Of a DNA stretch of 63,456 nucleotides, positions 29,459-40,200 are shown piece after piece. The position numbers and the translations under genes were made by a program. Below the pieces are notes generated by a model, which ran no database searches, had not been told where the DNA came from, and worked only from the letters and a program-made list of their open reading frames with translations. The stretch is from the NCBI GenBank assembly GCA_041941305.1, contig JBGTQJ010000057.1, positions 1 through 63,456 on the forward strand. The letters run 5' to 3'. Source of the DNA: JANSWP01 sp041941305. GTDB lineage: Bacteria; Bacteroidota; Bacteroidia; Chitinophagales; Saprospiraceae. Position 1 is the stretch's first letter; each line of letters starts with the position of its first letter.

Positions 29459-29659
29459 ATATTTGTGATGGTTGAAGCTGTAAGGCTGACCAAAGGTGGA
29501 AAGCTCAGCTTTCTATGAAATTCAATTGCATAAATAAGTCAAAAATATTATCCGGACTTACATTTTTGTGACAAATTCTAAAAACATTTTTGGAATTTTT
29601 GTTTTTAATTAACCTCAGAATCATAAAAGCTAATGTTTTTTGTTTGTTTATAGTTTGCC

Positions 29660-29680
29660 GGCACTTCATATAGAAGTGCC
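29660..29680 (-). terminator. Short intergenic stem between the lipoprotein and coiled-coil genes
   Basis: GGCACTTC and GAAGTGCC form an 8-bp stem around ATATA. A T-run (CTTTTTTTC) follows on the plus strand and none follows on the minus strand, so orientation is uncertain. It sits 15 bp from the large palindrome. Confidence 0.55.
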
Positions 29681-29693
29681 GCTTTTTTTCGGA

Positions 29694-29749
29694 ATAAAAA
29701 AATAAAAGGGGTTTTGGCGATATCGCCAAAACCCCTTTTATTTTTTTAT
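29694..29749. terminator. 56-nt perfect palindrome with A/T ends, bidirectional terminator
   Basis: The sequence 29694-29749 is a perfect palindrome of 56 nt, two 28-bp arms with no loop (centre between 29721 and 29722). It has a GC-rich core of GGGGTTTTGGCGAT and T-runs at both outer ends. It lies just after the stop of the DUF5689-type lipoprotein gene on the minus strand. Confidence 0.85.
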
Positions 29750-29763
29750 AACTGGATTCTAGT

Positions 29764-31122
29764 TTACAAATCCTCAATTACAATATTGTCCAGTCTAAAA
29801 CTTGTGGCTTGATCTTCAGGTCCCTGACCCACATATTTGAACCCTATAACCCCAATTCCGGAGTAAGCTGAAAGATCAATATCTCCACTAGGCACCCAGG
29901 TATGGTTGCCATCAGCCTGAGTGGCCAAAGTCACATTCAACTGTTCCCAGGTCGCTTCATCCGGATAACATTCGAAATCAAAGGAGATCCAAACCGTCAA
30001 GCCGTCGTGATCCCAAAATGCCATAGCAGATTCAAAGCTCATAACTTTTGGAACTGAAAAGTCGAATGCAGGAGTAACCAACCAGGCTTCCATTGGAAAT
30101 CCAGAATTATCCTGAAAAGCGGTTGCCTGAGCATATAGATTGCCACTAAATTCTTCAGCTCGCCAAAGTCTTGTACTGCTTACAGCATAATTTGTCCATC
30201 CTGAGATATCAATATTGTCATTATCAGTTAAATTCTGAAAATCTACCTCCAACTCTTCCTCAACCGGAGGTCCTGAAGTGCAAGGTACTGGAGGTGCTTC
30301 ATCGCATCGAAGACTATCTGTAACAACTACATCCGTGATTTCCCGGATAAACAATTGTTTGGTAGTACCAAATACACTGTAAATTGCCTTTATTGTAAAT
30401 CTGCCCCTTGGTGTCAACTCATTTGCAAATGTTGAGAAGCCACTACTTCTTAAGGTAATCTGGTCTCCATCACAGTTTTCAATATCGCGGTTCAAAGTAC
30501 GTAAGCCTACAGCATCCGCATAAGTTTCTTCTGCATCTTCTCCTACAAACTGAACCCCCTCTAATTGAACCAAAGTATTAATATCTGCAAAATTCAAGGC
30601 ATTTATGGTAGTCATGCTGGGAGTAGGTTCGCCAACATCCGTTCCCGGAATTATTTTCTCAAAGGGATTGATAATGGCACCCATTCGTTGTCCGCCATTT
30701 TCTTCATAGATGTAACCTCCTAATTGGATTACATTATTGTCATCCGAAAGAACAAGCCCTGAACATTTGATAAAAATTTCCCTGCCAATGGCATAAAAAA
30801 CATAAGCATCAGCTTCCGTATGTATTACTTCAATGCCACCTGTCTCATCTTGAATGACAAAAGAACGGAACCAATTCCCTGAGTGGTCGTCAGCTACAAC
30901 CGTCCCTTTTATGATGACTTCTGAAATTCCGCCAAAATCCAAGGAATCAATTTCTTCAATATTTCCCGGGAGGTGACGGTTTTTTAGTTCAGCGATGGTC
31001 ACCGTAGCTTGCAGTCCAGGATCCACACCCGTAGTTGGTGGCAAATCAAAAGTTTGATCTACACAAGCAAAAAAAGTGGTGAAGGCTATTGTCAGAATAG
31101 AAAATTTAAATAGTAATTTCAT
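29764..31122 (-). CDS. DUF5689-type OB-fold lipoprotein with choice-of-anchor-J-like C-terminus
   Basis: The 452-residue protein has a lipobox (FFACVDQ) near residue 20. A DUF5689-like region follows (~40-275): TVTIAELKNRHLPGN, ISEVIIKGTVVADDHSGNWF, FVIQDETGGIEV and LVQLEGVQF. The C-terminal half looks like a cleaved-adhesin/choice-of-anchor-J domain (AWLVTPAFDFSVPKVMSFES, SFRLDNIVIEDL). DUF5689 is OB-fold-like and is often encoded beside TonB receptors and secreted nucleases. Here it follows the TonB receptor gene by 116 bp on the same strand. It probably binds substrate at the outer surface. Confidence 0.82.
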   Translation of the reverse strand: MKLLFKFSILTIAFTTFFACVDQTFDLPPTTGVDPGLQATVTIAELKNRHLPGNIEEIDSLDFGGISEVIIKGTVVADDHSGNWFRSFVIQDETGGIEVIHTEADAYVFYAIGREIFIKCSGLVLSDDNNVIQLGGYIYEENGGQRMGAIINPFEKIIPGTDVGEPTPSMTTINALNFADINTLVQLEGVQFVGEDAEETYADAVGLRTLNRDIENCDGDQITLRSSGFSTFANELTPRGRFTIKAIYSVFGTTKQLFIREITDVVVTDSLRCDEAPPVPCTSGPPVEEELEVDFQNLTDNDNIDISGWTNYAVSSTRLWRAEEFSGNLYAQATAFQDNSGFPMEAWLVTPAFDFSVPKVMSFESAMAFWDHDGLTVWISFDFECYPDEATWEQLNVTLATQADGNHTWVPSGDIDLSAYSGIGVIGFKYVGQGPEDQATSFRLDNIVIEDL

Positions 31123-31238
31123 TATTTATATGATTATGAATCAACTTTGATAAATTTGGGTTTGCTGGCTTGAATCCCAGGAAATCCAAATTTTTATTTC
31201 AAACATATTCCAAAATCGGGATTAAGAGAAAAAGTGTT

Positions 31239-34028
31239 TTACCATCTATAAGAAACCATAGCAAAAAAGTTGGTGCCAAAGGCATAATAAAGCCTTGATG
31301 GAAAAAAGTTTGTCCCGCTTTCCTGCCATGAAGCTCGATCGAAGCTCAATTGTTCAAAACCTCCAGAGACGATTTTCCGATTGTTTAAGAGATTGGAAAT
31401 ACCAATAGTCAGATAAATGTATTTTCGGTTGCCTACCTTAAAAGATTTTCCACCAAACAAATCTACGGTAACTGCTCGCTCCGCTTTACTTTGATCAACT
31501 ATATCACGGTAAAAATCCTCATTTTCATCCAGGCCAAAGGTAGCATTGGAGGTCCTTCGTTCAGGACTAAAATCTATATAAAAATCATCAAAATAATTGG
31601 CGGTGACTTCTGCAAACCAGAATTTACCATTGTAATTGACACTAGCAGACAATGCCTTTTGTGGAGTACCAGGGACTCTAAAATTTTTGATAAAAATAGT
31701 CCCTAAATCAATGCCTCCTTCTTCTGAGTCAATTGTAAATAATCCATTTGGAGTAGACGTATAAATGTATTTTCCTAAGGCTGCCACAGCACTCACCCTT
31801 AATGCAGAGTTGATTTTGGCTTCAACAGCTAGTTCTATTCCGGAATGAACCTTATCAATCCCGGAAAGCACATAACTTCCAAAGTCAGTTAAAATTCCTC
31901 TGGCAAAAAACTGGGTCACCTCTACCTGATTCTCAAAATTTGTGAAATAAGCAGTTGCTCTAGCCTTTAAAAACGGAGTATTCATAACAATACCTCCTTC
32001 ATGTGCTGTAATTTTTTCATTTGTTAAACCAGGGACATAATCATGACGTGTCCGTGGAGCAAGCCAGGCATTTCTGGCAAAGGGAGCTCTGGTTCTGTAG
32101 CTGGTATTGGCAAATAAATAATACTGGTTATTGACTTTGTAAGTCAGCCCTGCTTTCAAGCCATAATTGAAAAAGTCTCTTTTTTCAGAATCTCCATAAG
32201 AATTATCTGGAAAGAACCCATTGCGGTAATTTCCAGTTTTCCACATCCTGGTTCTTGAAAAGTTTGCCGCCACAAAAGCATCTACCTTGGAGAAAGAAAA
32301 TTGTGCCTGTGCCCAACTTCCAGATTTCCAGATATTTGGCTCATAATTATAACCCCATACATCGCCTTCCCTCAAAATGCGATTTGGGTTGTTTAAATCA
32401 AACTGGTTGGCATCATCTCCATCTGACAGGTCAACAAACTTGTTGATATTGACATAATAATCGCCACCGAGTAAATCCGCTACGGTTTTGTAATTATGTC
32501 CATTGTATCGCTGAAAATATGCCCCGACATTCATCGTCAAGTTCTCAGATACAACCCCTTCAAAATTGGTATTAAAATTAAACTCTTTGGAGTCATAGCG
32601 TTGTTCTTCTATGATGTATTGAGACCATTGCCCGGGTTCATTACCAAAACCAGGATGAGGCAGGCGATTCGCTTCGATCATCGCGTCAAAATCCAGTTGC
32701 AGTAACCTTGGGTTATCCAAAAACATTTGTTCTCTTGCTGCAGCGATTTCAGGGCCATTTAGTGCAAAATAACTTGGCAATTTGCGATAATAATCAGGGC
32801 GTGGATCAGGAGCATTGAACCAATCTATTCGCGTATTTCCGTAACGTCCAAATTGATAGGAGGCGGCACTGGTTAAAGTAGCATTGTCCCCAACTTCCCA
32901 ATCATGTCGCAATATGATGATAGGTTGATGGGTTTTATTCACCCGGGAATTTCGTTTTTTCCCATTTTGCCATCCCCAATGTGGGTTGTAATACTGCCCA
33001 TCGGTATTGCTGTATAAATCAAAATACTTGTGCTCTCCGTTGATTTTATCCACTAAATCGTAAACCTCCTGAGTACTTGACCCCGGTCGCCCTCTTTCAT
33101 TTGGAGCCCCAAATGCCGTCAAATTCAGGGAATGTTTCTCTCCCAGATTTTTATCAACTGATAAGAAATAAGCCCAGGCATCGTAATAGGTTCCAGGCAA
33201 ATAACCTTCTTCTGCCCACCTTCTGGAACCAGAGAATGTAAATGCCCATCCACTTGGCAATAAACCTGTTGACCAAGTGCCCATTATCCTTTGTCTATAG
33301 GCACGATTGGAGGTGTAATAGGAGAATCGTTTTTGAACTCTTTGATAGGATGCTCTGGTATTGACAGATGTGATACCAGTTATCCCACCAAAGCCATAAC
33401 TGCTTGCTTTTAAACCTATGTCCGTTTCTCTAACTCTCATTGCGTCATTCAGACCACCCCACTGACTCCAAAAAACCCGCCCACTTTCCAATTCATTGAT
33501 AGGAATGCCATTCATCATGGTCATCATATTTTCTGAATCATAACCACGAATTCGAAATCGCTGCGCACTTAGATTGAAGGCAGCAGCCTCCAAAAAGACG
33601 TCATTGGAAGCCGAAAGCAAACCAGAAATATTTTCGTCGAAATCATCACCTTCCTGTTCTGTATTGTCCAATACAATGATAGGAATTCGATCTTCATTGG
33701 CAGTAGCCTCGTCATCATCACTTTTGGTGAGGAATACTTCTCCCAAATTAAGATTGGATCCTGTCCCCGGTTGGTTCAGTTTAGTGACACCCTCGAAATA
33801 ACCTGTTTTGTAAATTGTTATTTTCTGAACGGGTTCATCTGCACTCACATTTAATTCAAAAAAACCTGAAACATCAGTGGTGGTTGTATTACCGTTTGCT
33901 TCTACTGTTGCTCCAACAATGTTTTCGCCAGTAGTTGCTTCTTTCACAAAACCTTCTATAACAACAACTTGAGCCGATAATAGAAAGTGGATAAACGAAA
34001 AGAGACTAATCAGGAAAAATTGCTTCAT
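31239..34028 (-). CDS. TonB-dependent outer-membrane receptor
   Basis: The 929-residue protein has a signal peptide, an N-terminal carboxypeptidase-regulatory-like domain (~20-105, EGFVKEATTGENIVGATVEA), a plug with RFRIRGYDSENMMTMMNGIPI, and a long beta-barrel region with a C-terminal aromatic ending (FFAMVSYRW). It imports a ligand across the outer membrane in a TonB-dependent manner. No SusD partner is present. It is paired with the DUF5689-type lipoprotein downstream and is divergent from the secreted nuclease at 34414, so a nucleic-acid-derived ligand is a reasonable guess. Confidence 0.9.
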   Translation of the reverse strand: MKQFFLISLFSFIHFLLSAQVVVIEGFVKEATTGENIVGATVEANGNTTTTDVSGFFELNVSADEPVQKITIYKTGYFEGVTKLNQPGTGSNLNLGEVFLTKSDDDEATANEDRIPIIVLDNTEQEGDDFDENISGLLSASNDVFLEAAAFNLSAQRFRIRGYDSENMMTMMNGIPINELESGRVFWSQWGGLNDAMRVRETDIGLKASSYGFGGITGITSVNTRASYQRVQKRFSYYTSNRAYRQRIMGTWSTGLLPSGWAFTFSGSRRWAEEGYLPGTYYDAWAYFLSVDKNLGEKHSLNLTAFGAPNERGRPGSSTQEVYDLVDKINGEHKYFDLYSNTDGQYYNPHWGWQNGKKRNSRVNKTHQPIIILRHDWEVGDNATLTSAASYQFGRYGNTRIDWFNAPDPRPDYYRKLPSYFALNGPEIAAAREQMFLDNPRLLQLDFDAMIEANRLPHPGFGNEPGQWSQYIIEEQRYDSKEFNFNTNFEGVVSENLTMNVGAYFQRYNGHNYKTVADLLGGDYYVNINKFVDLSDGDDANQFDLNNPNRILREGDVWGYNYEPNIWKSGSWAQAQFSFSKVDAFVAANFSRTRMWKTGNYRNGFFPDNSYGDSEKRDFFNYGLKAGLTYKVNNQYYLFANTSYRTRAPFARNAWLAPRTRHDYVPGLTNEKITAHEGGIVMNTPFLKARATAYFTNFENQVEVTQFFARGILTDFGSYVLSGIDKVHSGIELAVEAKINSALRVSAVAALGKYIYTSTPNGLFTIDSEEGGIDLGTIFIKNFRVPGTPQKALSASVNYNGKFWFAEVTANYFDDFYIDFSPERRTSNATFGLDENEDFYRDIVDQSKAERAVTVDLFGGKSFKVGNRKYIYLTIGISNLLNNRKIVSGGFEQLSFDRASWQESGTNFFPSRLYYAFGTNFFAMVSYRW

Positions 34029-34145
34029 AAAAATATTTGGTTGGTAAATGAAATTGGTGATATGTACTTAAAGAATGGGACGTTTTCGGAATGTGTGATT
34101 TAAACAAACTCTAATTCCAAAGACAAGCTTATGGAAAAATCGCCG

Positions 34146-34153
34146 CAAAGGTA
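34146..34153 (-). promoter_or_regulatory. Candidate -7 element TACCTTTG for the TonB receptor
   Basis: On the minus strand this reads TACCTTTG, a perfect TAnnTTTG match followed by GCGGC. It lies about 118 bp upstream of the TonB receptor start. No clear -33 TTG is seen. Confidence 0.45.
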
Positions 34154-34371
34154 CAACAGACACCTTTAGGAATGGCTGCTTTTTTAAAATTAATGTAAAC
34201 TTAATGATGGAAACCTGTAGCTTTGTCCTATAAGTCACATGGTTTGAGTTTTGATATAAAGAATTATTATTGTTTGTCAATCAGATTTTTATAAATCTTT
34301 ATGGATTCATGAAATTATATAGCTCTTGATTTTGAATCAAACATTCAGAGTTTTCCGAATGTACAATTCCA

Positions 34372-34379
34372 TAATTTTG
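34372..34379 (+). promoter_or_regulatory. Candidate -7 element TAATTTTG for the nuclease gene
   Basis: TAnnTTTG match 35 bp before the chosen ATG at 34414. A start a few bases downstream of this core would leave almost no leader for the ATG at 34396, which supports 34414 as the start. Confidence 0.4.
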
Positions 34380-34413
34380 AATCCACACTTTTAAAATGCT
34401 ACAAAAAGATTTT

Positions 34414-35451
34414 ATGAAGCAATTACTCTTCCTTTCCTTGTTTTTAGGATTCCAGACATTAGCTCTTGCTCAAAAAGCTCAATACAAAATAGGAGCAATA
34501 GGATTTTACAATCTTGAGAATCTCTTTGACACTTTGGATGCTCCTGATGTTCGGGACGAAGAATATTTGCCAGAGGGAAAAAGACTTTGGACACCGGAAC
34601 GTTACATTGAAAAACAAAATAATATGGCAAAAGTCATAGCTGAAATCGGAACAGAAATGACACCGGATGGACTTGCCATATTGGGGGTTTCTGAGATTGA
34701 AAATCGCTCGGTACTGGAAGATTTGGTCAAACATCCTAAATTAATTAGTAGAAATTACCAAATTGTACATTTCGATTCTCCAGATGAACGGGGTATAGAT
34801 GTCGGCTTGCTTTACAATCCAAAATATTTTGAGGTAACCAACTCCAGAGCCTATCCTGTCATGTTGTATGACAAAAATGCAGAGCGAGATTTTACCCGAG
34901 ATGTGTTATTGGTTTCAGGAAATTTTGACGGAGATAAGCTGCACATTATGGTCAATCATTGGCCGTCGAGAAGTGGAGGAGAAAAAGCCTCCCAACACAA
35001 GCGGGAAGCAGCCGCAAGAGTTTGCAAAATGTTGTCGGATTCTATTGCACAGCAGGAGCCTTACGCCAAGATTTTGATTATGGGAGATTTGAACGATGAT
35101 CCAACAAGTCCGAGTGTAAAAAATGTACTTCGCGGAATAGGGGAAAAAAGCAAAGTCCGGAAAAATAATTTATACAATCCGTGGTGGGATATTCACAGAA
35201 GAGGATTTGGAACCCTGGCTTACCGGGACTCCTGGAATTTATTCGATCAAATCATCATCTCTCATGGCTTAATAACTAAAAAATCAGGTGGTTATAAATA
35301 TTACAAATCCAATATCTTCAATAAAAAATATTTAATCCAAAAAAAGGGTCAATACAAAGGTTATCCTTTCCGAACCTTTGGTGGAGATAATTACCAGGGT
35401 GGTTATTCTGACCATTTTCCCGTTTATGTATATTTGCTGAAAGAAGTTTAA
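34414..35451 (+). CDS. Secreted endonuclease/exonuclease/phosphatase-family enzyme
   Basis: The 345-residue protein (from the ATG at 34414) begins MKQLLFLSLF and has a signal peptide to about residue 19, which is why I prefer this to the in-frame ATG at 34396. EEP-family motifs are present: FYNLENLFD (31-39), the metal-ligand region VSEIEN (92-97), NHWPSRSGG (181-189), GDLNDDP (224-230) and SDHFPVY (332-338) with the catalytic Asp-His pair. The family cleaves phosphodiester bonds in nucleic acids or phosphoesters. It is divergent from the TonB receptor/DUF5689 pair, suggesting extracellular nucleic-acid breakdown and uptake. Confidence 0.88.
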   Translation: MKQLLFLSLFLGFQTLALAQKAQYKIGAIGFYNLENLFDTLDAPDVRDEEYLPEGKRLWTPERYIEKQNNMAKVIAEIGTEMTPDGLAILGVSEIENRSVLEDLVKHPKLISRNYQIVHFDSPDERGIDVGLLYNPKYFEVTNSRAYPVMLYDKNAERDFTRDVLLVSGNFDGDKLHIMVNHWPSRSGGEKASQHKREAAARVCKMLSDSIAQQEPYAKILIMGDLNDDPTSPSVKNVLRGIGEKSKVRKNNLYNPWWDIHRRGFGTLAYRDSWNLFDQIIISHGLITKKSGGYKYYKSNIFNKKYLIQKKGQYKGYPFRTFGGDNYQGGYSDHFPVYVYLLKEV

Positions 35452-35468
35452 ACAGTTGTGTGTTGTCG

Positions 35469-35525
35469 GTTGTCAGCTGTCGGTTATCGATTAAACACAC
35501 ATACTGATAACCGACACCTGACAAC
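35469..35525. repeat. 20-bp imperfect inverted repeat before the Pif1-like gene
   Basis: Arms 35469-35488 and 35506-35525 pair with one mismatch around a 17-base loop. It starts 17 bp after the nuclease stop and ends 4 bp before the Pif1-like start. It may be a terminator or a dispersed repeat. Frames translated through it are the reason a longer N-terminus is possible for the next gene. Confidence 0.7.
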
Positions 35526-35529
35526 TCGA

Positions 35530-36828
35530 ATGCACGACAAAAAACCCTTGGAATTAAATTCGGACTTTCAATATGCCTTAGATATATTGGAAAAAACCCA
35601 GAAAAGCCTTTTCATCACGGGGCGAGCAGGAACTGGCAAATCAACCCTTTTGCGTTTATTCAGAAATACTACCAGAAAAAAAGTCGTTGTCCTGGCTCCA
35701 ACAGGCATTGCTGCGCTGAATGTTGGAGGACAAACTATTCACTCCTTTTGCGCATTCCCTCCTAGATTTTTGACTCACAAAGACATTCACAAAAGAAGAA
35801 GGTTTGCAAAATTATATAAAGCAATGGAGGTTTGTATTATCGATGAAATCTCTATGGTTCGGGCAGATTTACTGGATGCGATCAATAAATTTTTGCAAAT
35901 CAATCGAAACAATCCAACTCCATTTGGTGGTGTTCAAATGATTTTCATCGGAGATCTTTTTCAACTGCCTCCTGTCATTGCTTCTAATTTAGTTCAACAA
36001 TATTTGGATTTTAGTTATGAAAGCCCCTACTTTTTTTCAGCCAAGGTATTGGAAATGAATTTTGAAATGGAAATGATCGAATTGCGGAAAGTGTATCGAC
36101 AAGAGCAAAGACATTTTTTGAGATTGTTGGAGGTAGTTAGGCTGAATCGGGCAGATTGGGAGGATTTGGAAGATTTGAACGAACGCTATGATCCCAACTT
36201 TGGCTCTTCGGAATTTTACATTACACTTTCTCCAAGAAATTATAAGGTTGATCAAATCAACCACAGAGAAATTGCAAATCTAAAAGGACAAAAGCAAACC
36301 TATTTTGCAAGTGTAAAGGGAGAATTTGACCCAAGACAATATCCAACAAAAGCAGAATTGGATCTAAAAGTTGGTGCTCAGGTAATGTTTATTAGAAATG
36401 ATTATGAAGATCACAAATATGTCAACGGAACCATTGGTCAGGTGACAGAACTTCATCCAGAAAAAATAAAGGTATTGATAAATGACCACGGCAAAAAGGA
36501 GGAAATAGAAGTAATGCCTGTAGAATGGGAAATACTAAAATACAAAGCTGACAAAGAAAATCCCAATGAAATAGAATCTGAGGTCGTTGGTACTTTTGAG
36601 CAATTTCCATTAAAACTTGCCTGGGCGGTAACCATTCATAAATCTCAGGGAAAAACTTTTGATCGAGTGATAATAGATATGGGAAAAGGAGCCTTCGAGC
36701 ATGGACAAACCTATGTAGCTTTAAGCCGATGTCGCTCACTAGAAGGTATCGTCCTGAAGCAAAAATTAAAATTCAACGACATTCTGGTAGATGAGCGAAT
36801 TGTTGAATTTTATGAAAGACATTTTTAG
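35530..36828 (+). CDS. Pif1-like superfamily 1B DNA helicase
   Basis: The 432-residue protein (ATG at 35530) has Walker A GRAGTGKST (31-39), VLAPTGIAALNVGG, Walker B IIDEISM, FIGDLFQLPPV, a GTIGQV segment and the C-terminal TIHKSQGKTFDRV and ALSRCRSLEG motifs of Pif1/RecD-type helicases. It unwinds DNA 5'-3'. An in-frame ATG at 35458 would add 24 residues encoded by the inverted repeat, so I reject it. Pif1-like proteins of this size are common in Bacteroidota. Confidence 0.9.
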   Translation: MHDKKPLELNSDFQYALDILEKTQKSLFITGRAGTGKSTLLRLFRNTTRKKVVVLAPTGIAALNVGGQTIHSFCAFPPRFLTHKDIHKRRRFAKLYKAMEVCIIDEISMVRADLLDAINKFLQINRNNPTPFGGVQMIFIGDLFQLPPVIASNLVQQYLDFSYESPYFFSAKVLEMNFEMEMIELRKVYRQEQRHFLRLLEVVRLNRADWEDLEDLNERYDPNFGSSEFYITLSPRNYKVDQINHREIANLKGQKQTYFASVKGEFDPRQYPTKAELDLKVGAQVMFIRNDYEDHKYVNGTIGQVTELHPEKIKVLINDHGKKEEIEVMPVEWEILKYKADKENPNEIESEVVGTFEQFPLKLAWAVTIHKSQGKTFDRVIIDMGKGAFEHGQTYVALSRCRSLEGIVLKQKLKFNDILVDERIVEFYERHF

Positions 36829-37201
36829 TACATTTGCCTTGGTTGATTTTTAAATCCTTTTTATTATTGCCCTACAACAATCTTCTAATCGCTTTTCAAC
36901 CTACCCAAAATTTTTCGAATTGGTCTAAATCAACAACCACATTTGACATTTAAAATATAGTTAAAAGACTTATATTTAGATACCTTTGTAGCTGATATTT
37001 ATGAATTCTTTATTTTTTTTATTTGATATAGGTAGCCCGTAATCAATTATAATCCAATAACATACATAATTTTTTATTCCAAAAAACATCAAAAACAATG
37101 AAATTCTTTGATTGTAACTAGCTAAGCTAAAAGCAAAATGAAATCCACCAGGGCCTGGATTCTTGCAACAATTACAGACTTTTCTCGAACAGAATGCTCA
37201 A
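36829..37201. other. AT-rich leader region of the giant plus-strand gene
   Basis: No gene is seen. It contains the TACCTTTG core at 36981 and a leader of about 200 bp before the giant ORF. Confidence 0.5.
36981..36988 (+). promoter_or_regulatory. Candidate -7 element TACCTTTG for the giant gene
   Basis: Perfect TAnnTTTG match about 213 bp before the giant gene start. The only nearby TTG is 35 bp upstream, farther than the usual spacing. Confidence 0.4.
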
Positions 37202-40200
37202 ATGAAAAAATTACTTTTACCTCTTTTTTTATCCGTATTTTCTTTTGCTGGAATTGCTCAATGGACTCAAATTGGTCCAACTGTAGCCACTTTATCTCAA
37301 CATTCAACCATAGTAGTAGATGGCTCAACACCCTATGTTGCTTACTCTGATGTACTTTCCAGCAACAAATTAAATGTCAAGGAATACAATGGAACCAACT
37401 GGGTTTTGGTGGGTTCTGCAAATATTTCAAGTGGTGCGGCGAGCATTCCAACACTTGCTTTTGACAATTCAGGTACATTGCATGTTGCCTATATTGATGG
37501 TGGTACAAATATTAATGTAAAAGAATTTAATGGTTCTAATTGGGTAAGCGTAGGTTCTGCAAATTTTGCTTCGGGGACCTCCCTTTCAATGGCATTTGAA
37601 GGCAATACTCCTTACGTTGCTTTTTCTGAAGTCTCAGGTGGTAAAATGTCTGTTATGGAATTTGATGGCTCCAGTTGGGTTTATTTTGGCACCTCTGCTT
37701 TTTCATCTTCTGGTACCGATTATGCATCTCTTGCTTTTGATGGCACACAACCTTATGTGGGATTCCAGGATTTTGGAACATCGGGAAATGGAGCCAGTGT
37801 AATGACCTACACAGGTACCATGTGGGATACAGTTGGGCTTACAGGTTTTTCTGCAGGGAGTGCTCAATATATATCTTTGGCACTTGATGGATCTACTCCC
37901 TATGTTGCATTTAAAGATGATGGAAATGGGGGTAAAGCCACAGTAATGAAATATAACGGTAGTAGCTGGGTTAATGAAGGACCTGCAGGTTTTTCTCCGG
38001 GGATTGCCCAATATACATCCCTTGCCTTCCACAATGGGGATCCTTATGTTGCCTATACAGATGATAACAACTCGGACAAAACCAGAGTCGATTATTACAA
38101 TGGTACTTCCTGGATCCAATTAGGGGGAAGTTTAGGGGTTGGTTTTACAAACTTCTCAACCTTAACCATTCCTGGAAATACAGCTTATGTGGTCTATGTA
38201 GATGGATTGAGCTCTAATGGGGTCATAGCTGAAGAATATACCCTTGCAGCATCTATGTGCTCCATTAATGCTTCCGGACTTTCGAATGTGCTATGTAATG
38301 ACAATGGTACGCCAAGTGATCCAACAGATGATTATATCACCTTTGATCTAAATCCCACAGGGACAGATATAGGCACTACATATACGGTAACTGGTGCAAC
38401 GCTAACTCCATCTGGAGGTAATTATGGTTCAGTTACCTCCTTTCAAACCAACCCAGGTACTGCTGGTGGAGGGAATCTGCTTTTAACCATTGTAGATGGA
38501 TCGGACCCATTCTGTACTTTTGCTTTTACCGTTTCTGATCCTGGGACCTGTTCTCCAAATTGTGAAATCACTGGCTCCGGTATCAATAATATCCAATGCA
38601 ATAATAATGGTACACCAAGTGATCCGACCGATGATTACATTACATTTGATTTAGACCCAACAGGAAACAATTTGGGGACAAATTATACGGTCTCTGGTAC
38701 AAACCTAACACCTTCAGGTGGGAATTATGGTGCACCCACCTCCTTCCAAACTGACCCTGGTACTGCTGGTGGGGGGAACATTAGTTTGACAATAACAGAC
38801 GGAAATGATTCTGGATGTACACTCACCTTCACATTAAATGACCCGGGTTCCTGTTCCACAACATGTAATATCAGTGGTGCTGGATTATCAAATATCCAGT
38901 GTAACAATAATGGAACTCCGAGTAACCCAACCGATGATTATGTGACTTTTGAATTGAATCCAACTGGAACTAATCTTGGAGCAGGTTATACTGTTAGTGT
39001 ACCGGGTATCAATTTGACTCCATCTAGTGGAACCTATGGGAGCGCTACATTATTTACTACAGACCCTGGAGTTGCTGGATCCGGGAGCTTTGTTGTTACC
39101 ATCGAAGATAATGATGACTCCAGTTGTACTTTTTCGGTAACGGTTAATGATCCAGGCTCCTGTTCACCAAATTGTGAAATCACCAGTTCTGGATTAGCCA
39201 ATGTGATGTGTAATGATAACAGTACGCCAACAGACCCTACTGATGATTACATTACTTTTGATTTGAACCCAGACGGATTCAATTTGGGCTCAAACTATAC
39301 AGTTTCAGGTACCAATTTAACCCCATCTGGAGGAAATTATGGATTTACTACCTCTTTCCAAACCGATCCTGGAACCGCTGGAGCTGGCAACCTTAGTTTA
39401 ACTATTACTGACGGAGCTAATTCCGGATGTACTTTGACTTTCACGGTAATTGATCCTGGGACATGTTCTGATCAATGTCTCATTGCCAACGCAGGACTCA
39501 GCAATGTTCAATGTAATGATAACAGTACTTCAGATGATCCTTCAGACGATTATATCACATTTGAATTAAATCCAACAGGTAATGGATTAATGACAGGCTA
39601 TACGGTTACTGGAAATAACTTCACCCCGGCTGGTGGTAATTATGGATTTTCTACCTTCTTCCTGGCAGATCCAGGTTCAGCTGGATCTGGGCATTTGAAT
39701 TTAACGATTACAGATGACGACGATTCAAATTGCTCACTTGCGGTTACTGTTACAGATCCGGGATCCTGTTCTCCTGATTGTGGTATAAGTAGTGCAGGAT
39801 TAACAAATGTGCAATGTAATGACAATGGAACACCAAGTGACCCGGCAGATGATTACATCACTTTTGATTTAAATCCAATTGGAAATAATTTGGGAATGAA
39901 TTATACAGTTACTGGTGCCAACCTGACCCCATCTGGAGGAAATTATGGTAGTGTGACTTCTTTCCAAACTGACCCTGGAACTGCTGGAGGGGGAAATCTA
40001 AATTTAACGATTACAGATGGAGATGATTCTGGATGTACCTTATCTTTTACAGTGACTGACCCTGGTACTTGTTCTGACGAATGTGAAATCACTGCTTCCG
40101 GACTTGCAAATATTCAGTGCAATAATAATGGTACACCGAGTGATCCATCCGATGATTATATCACTTTTGACCTTGATCCAACTGGTTTAAATCTAAGTTT

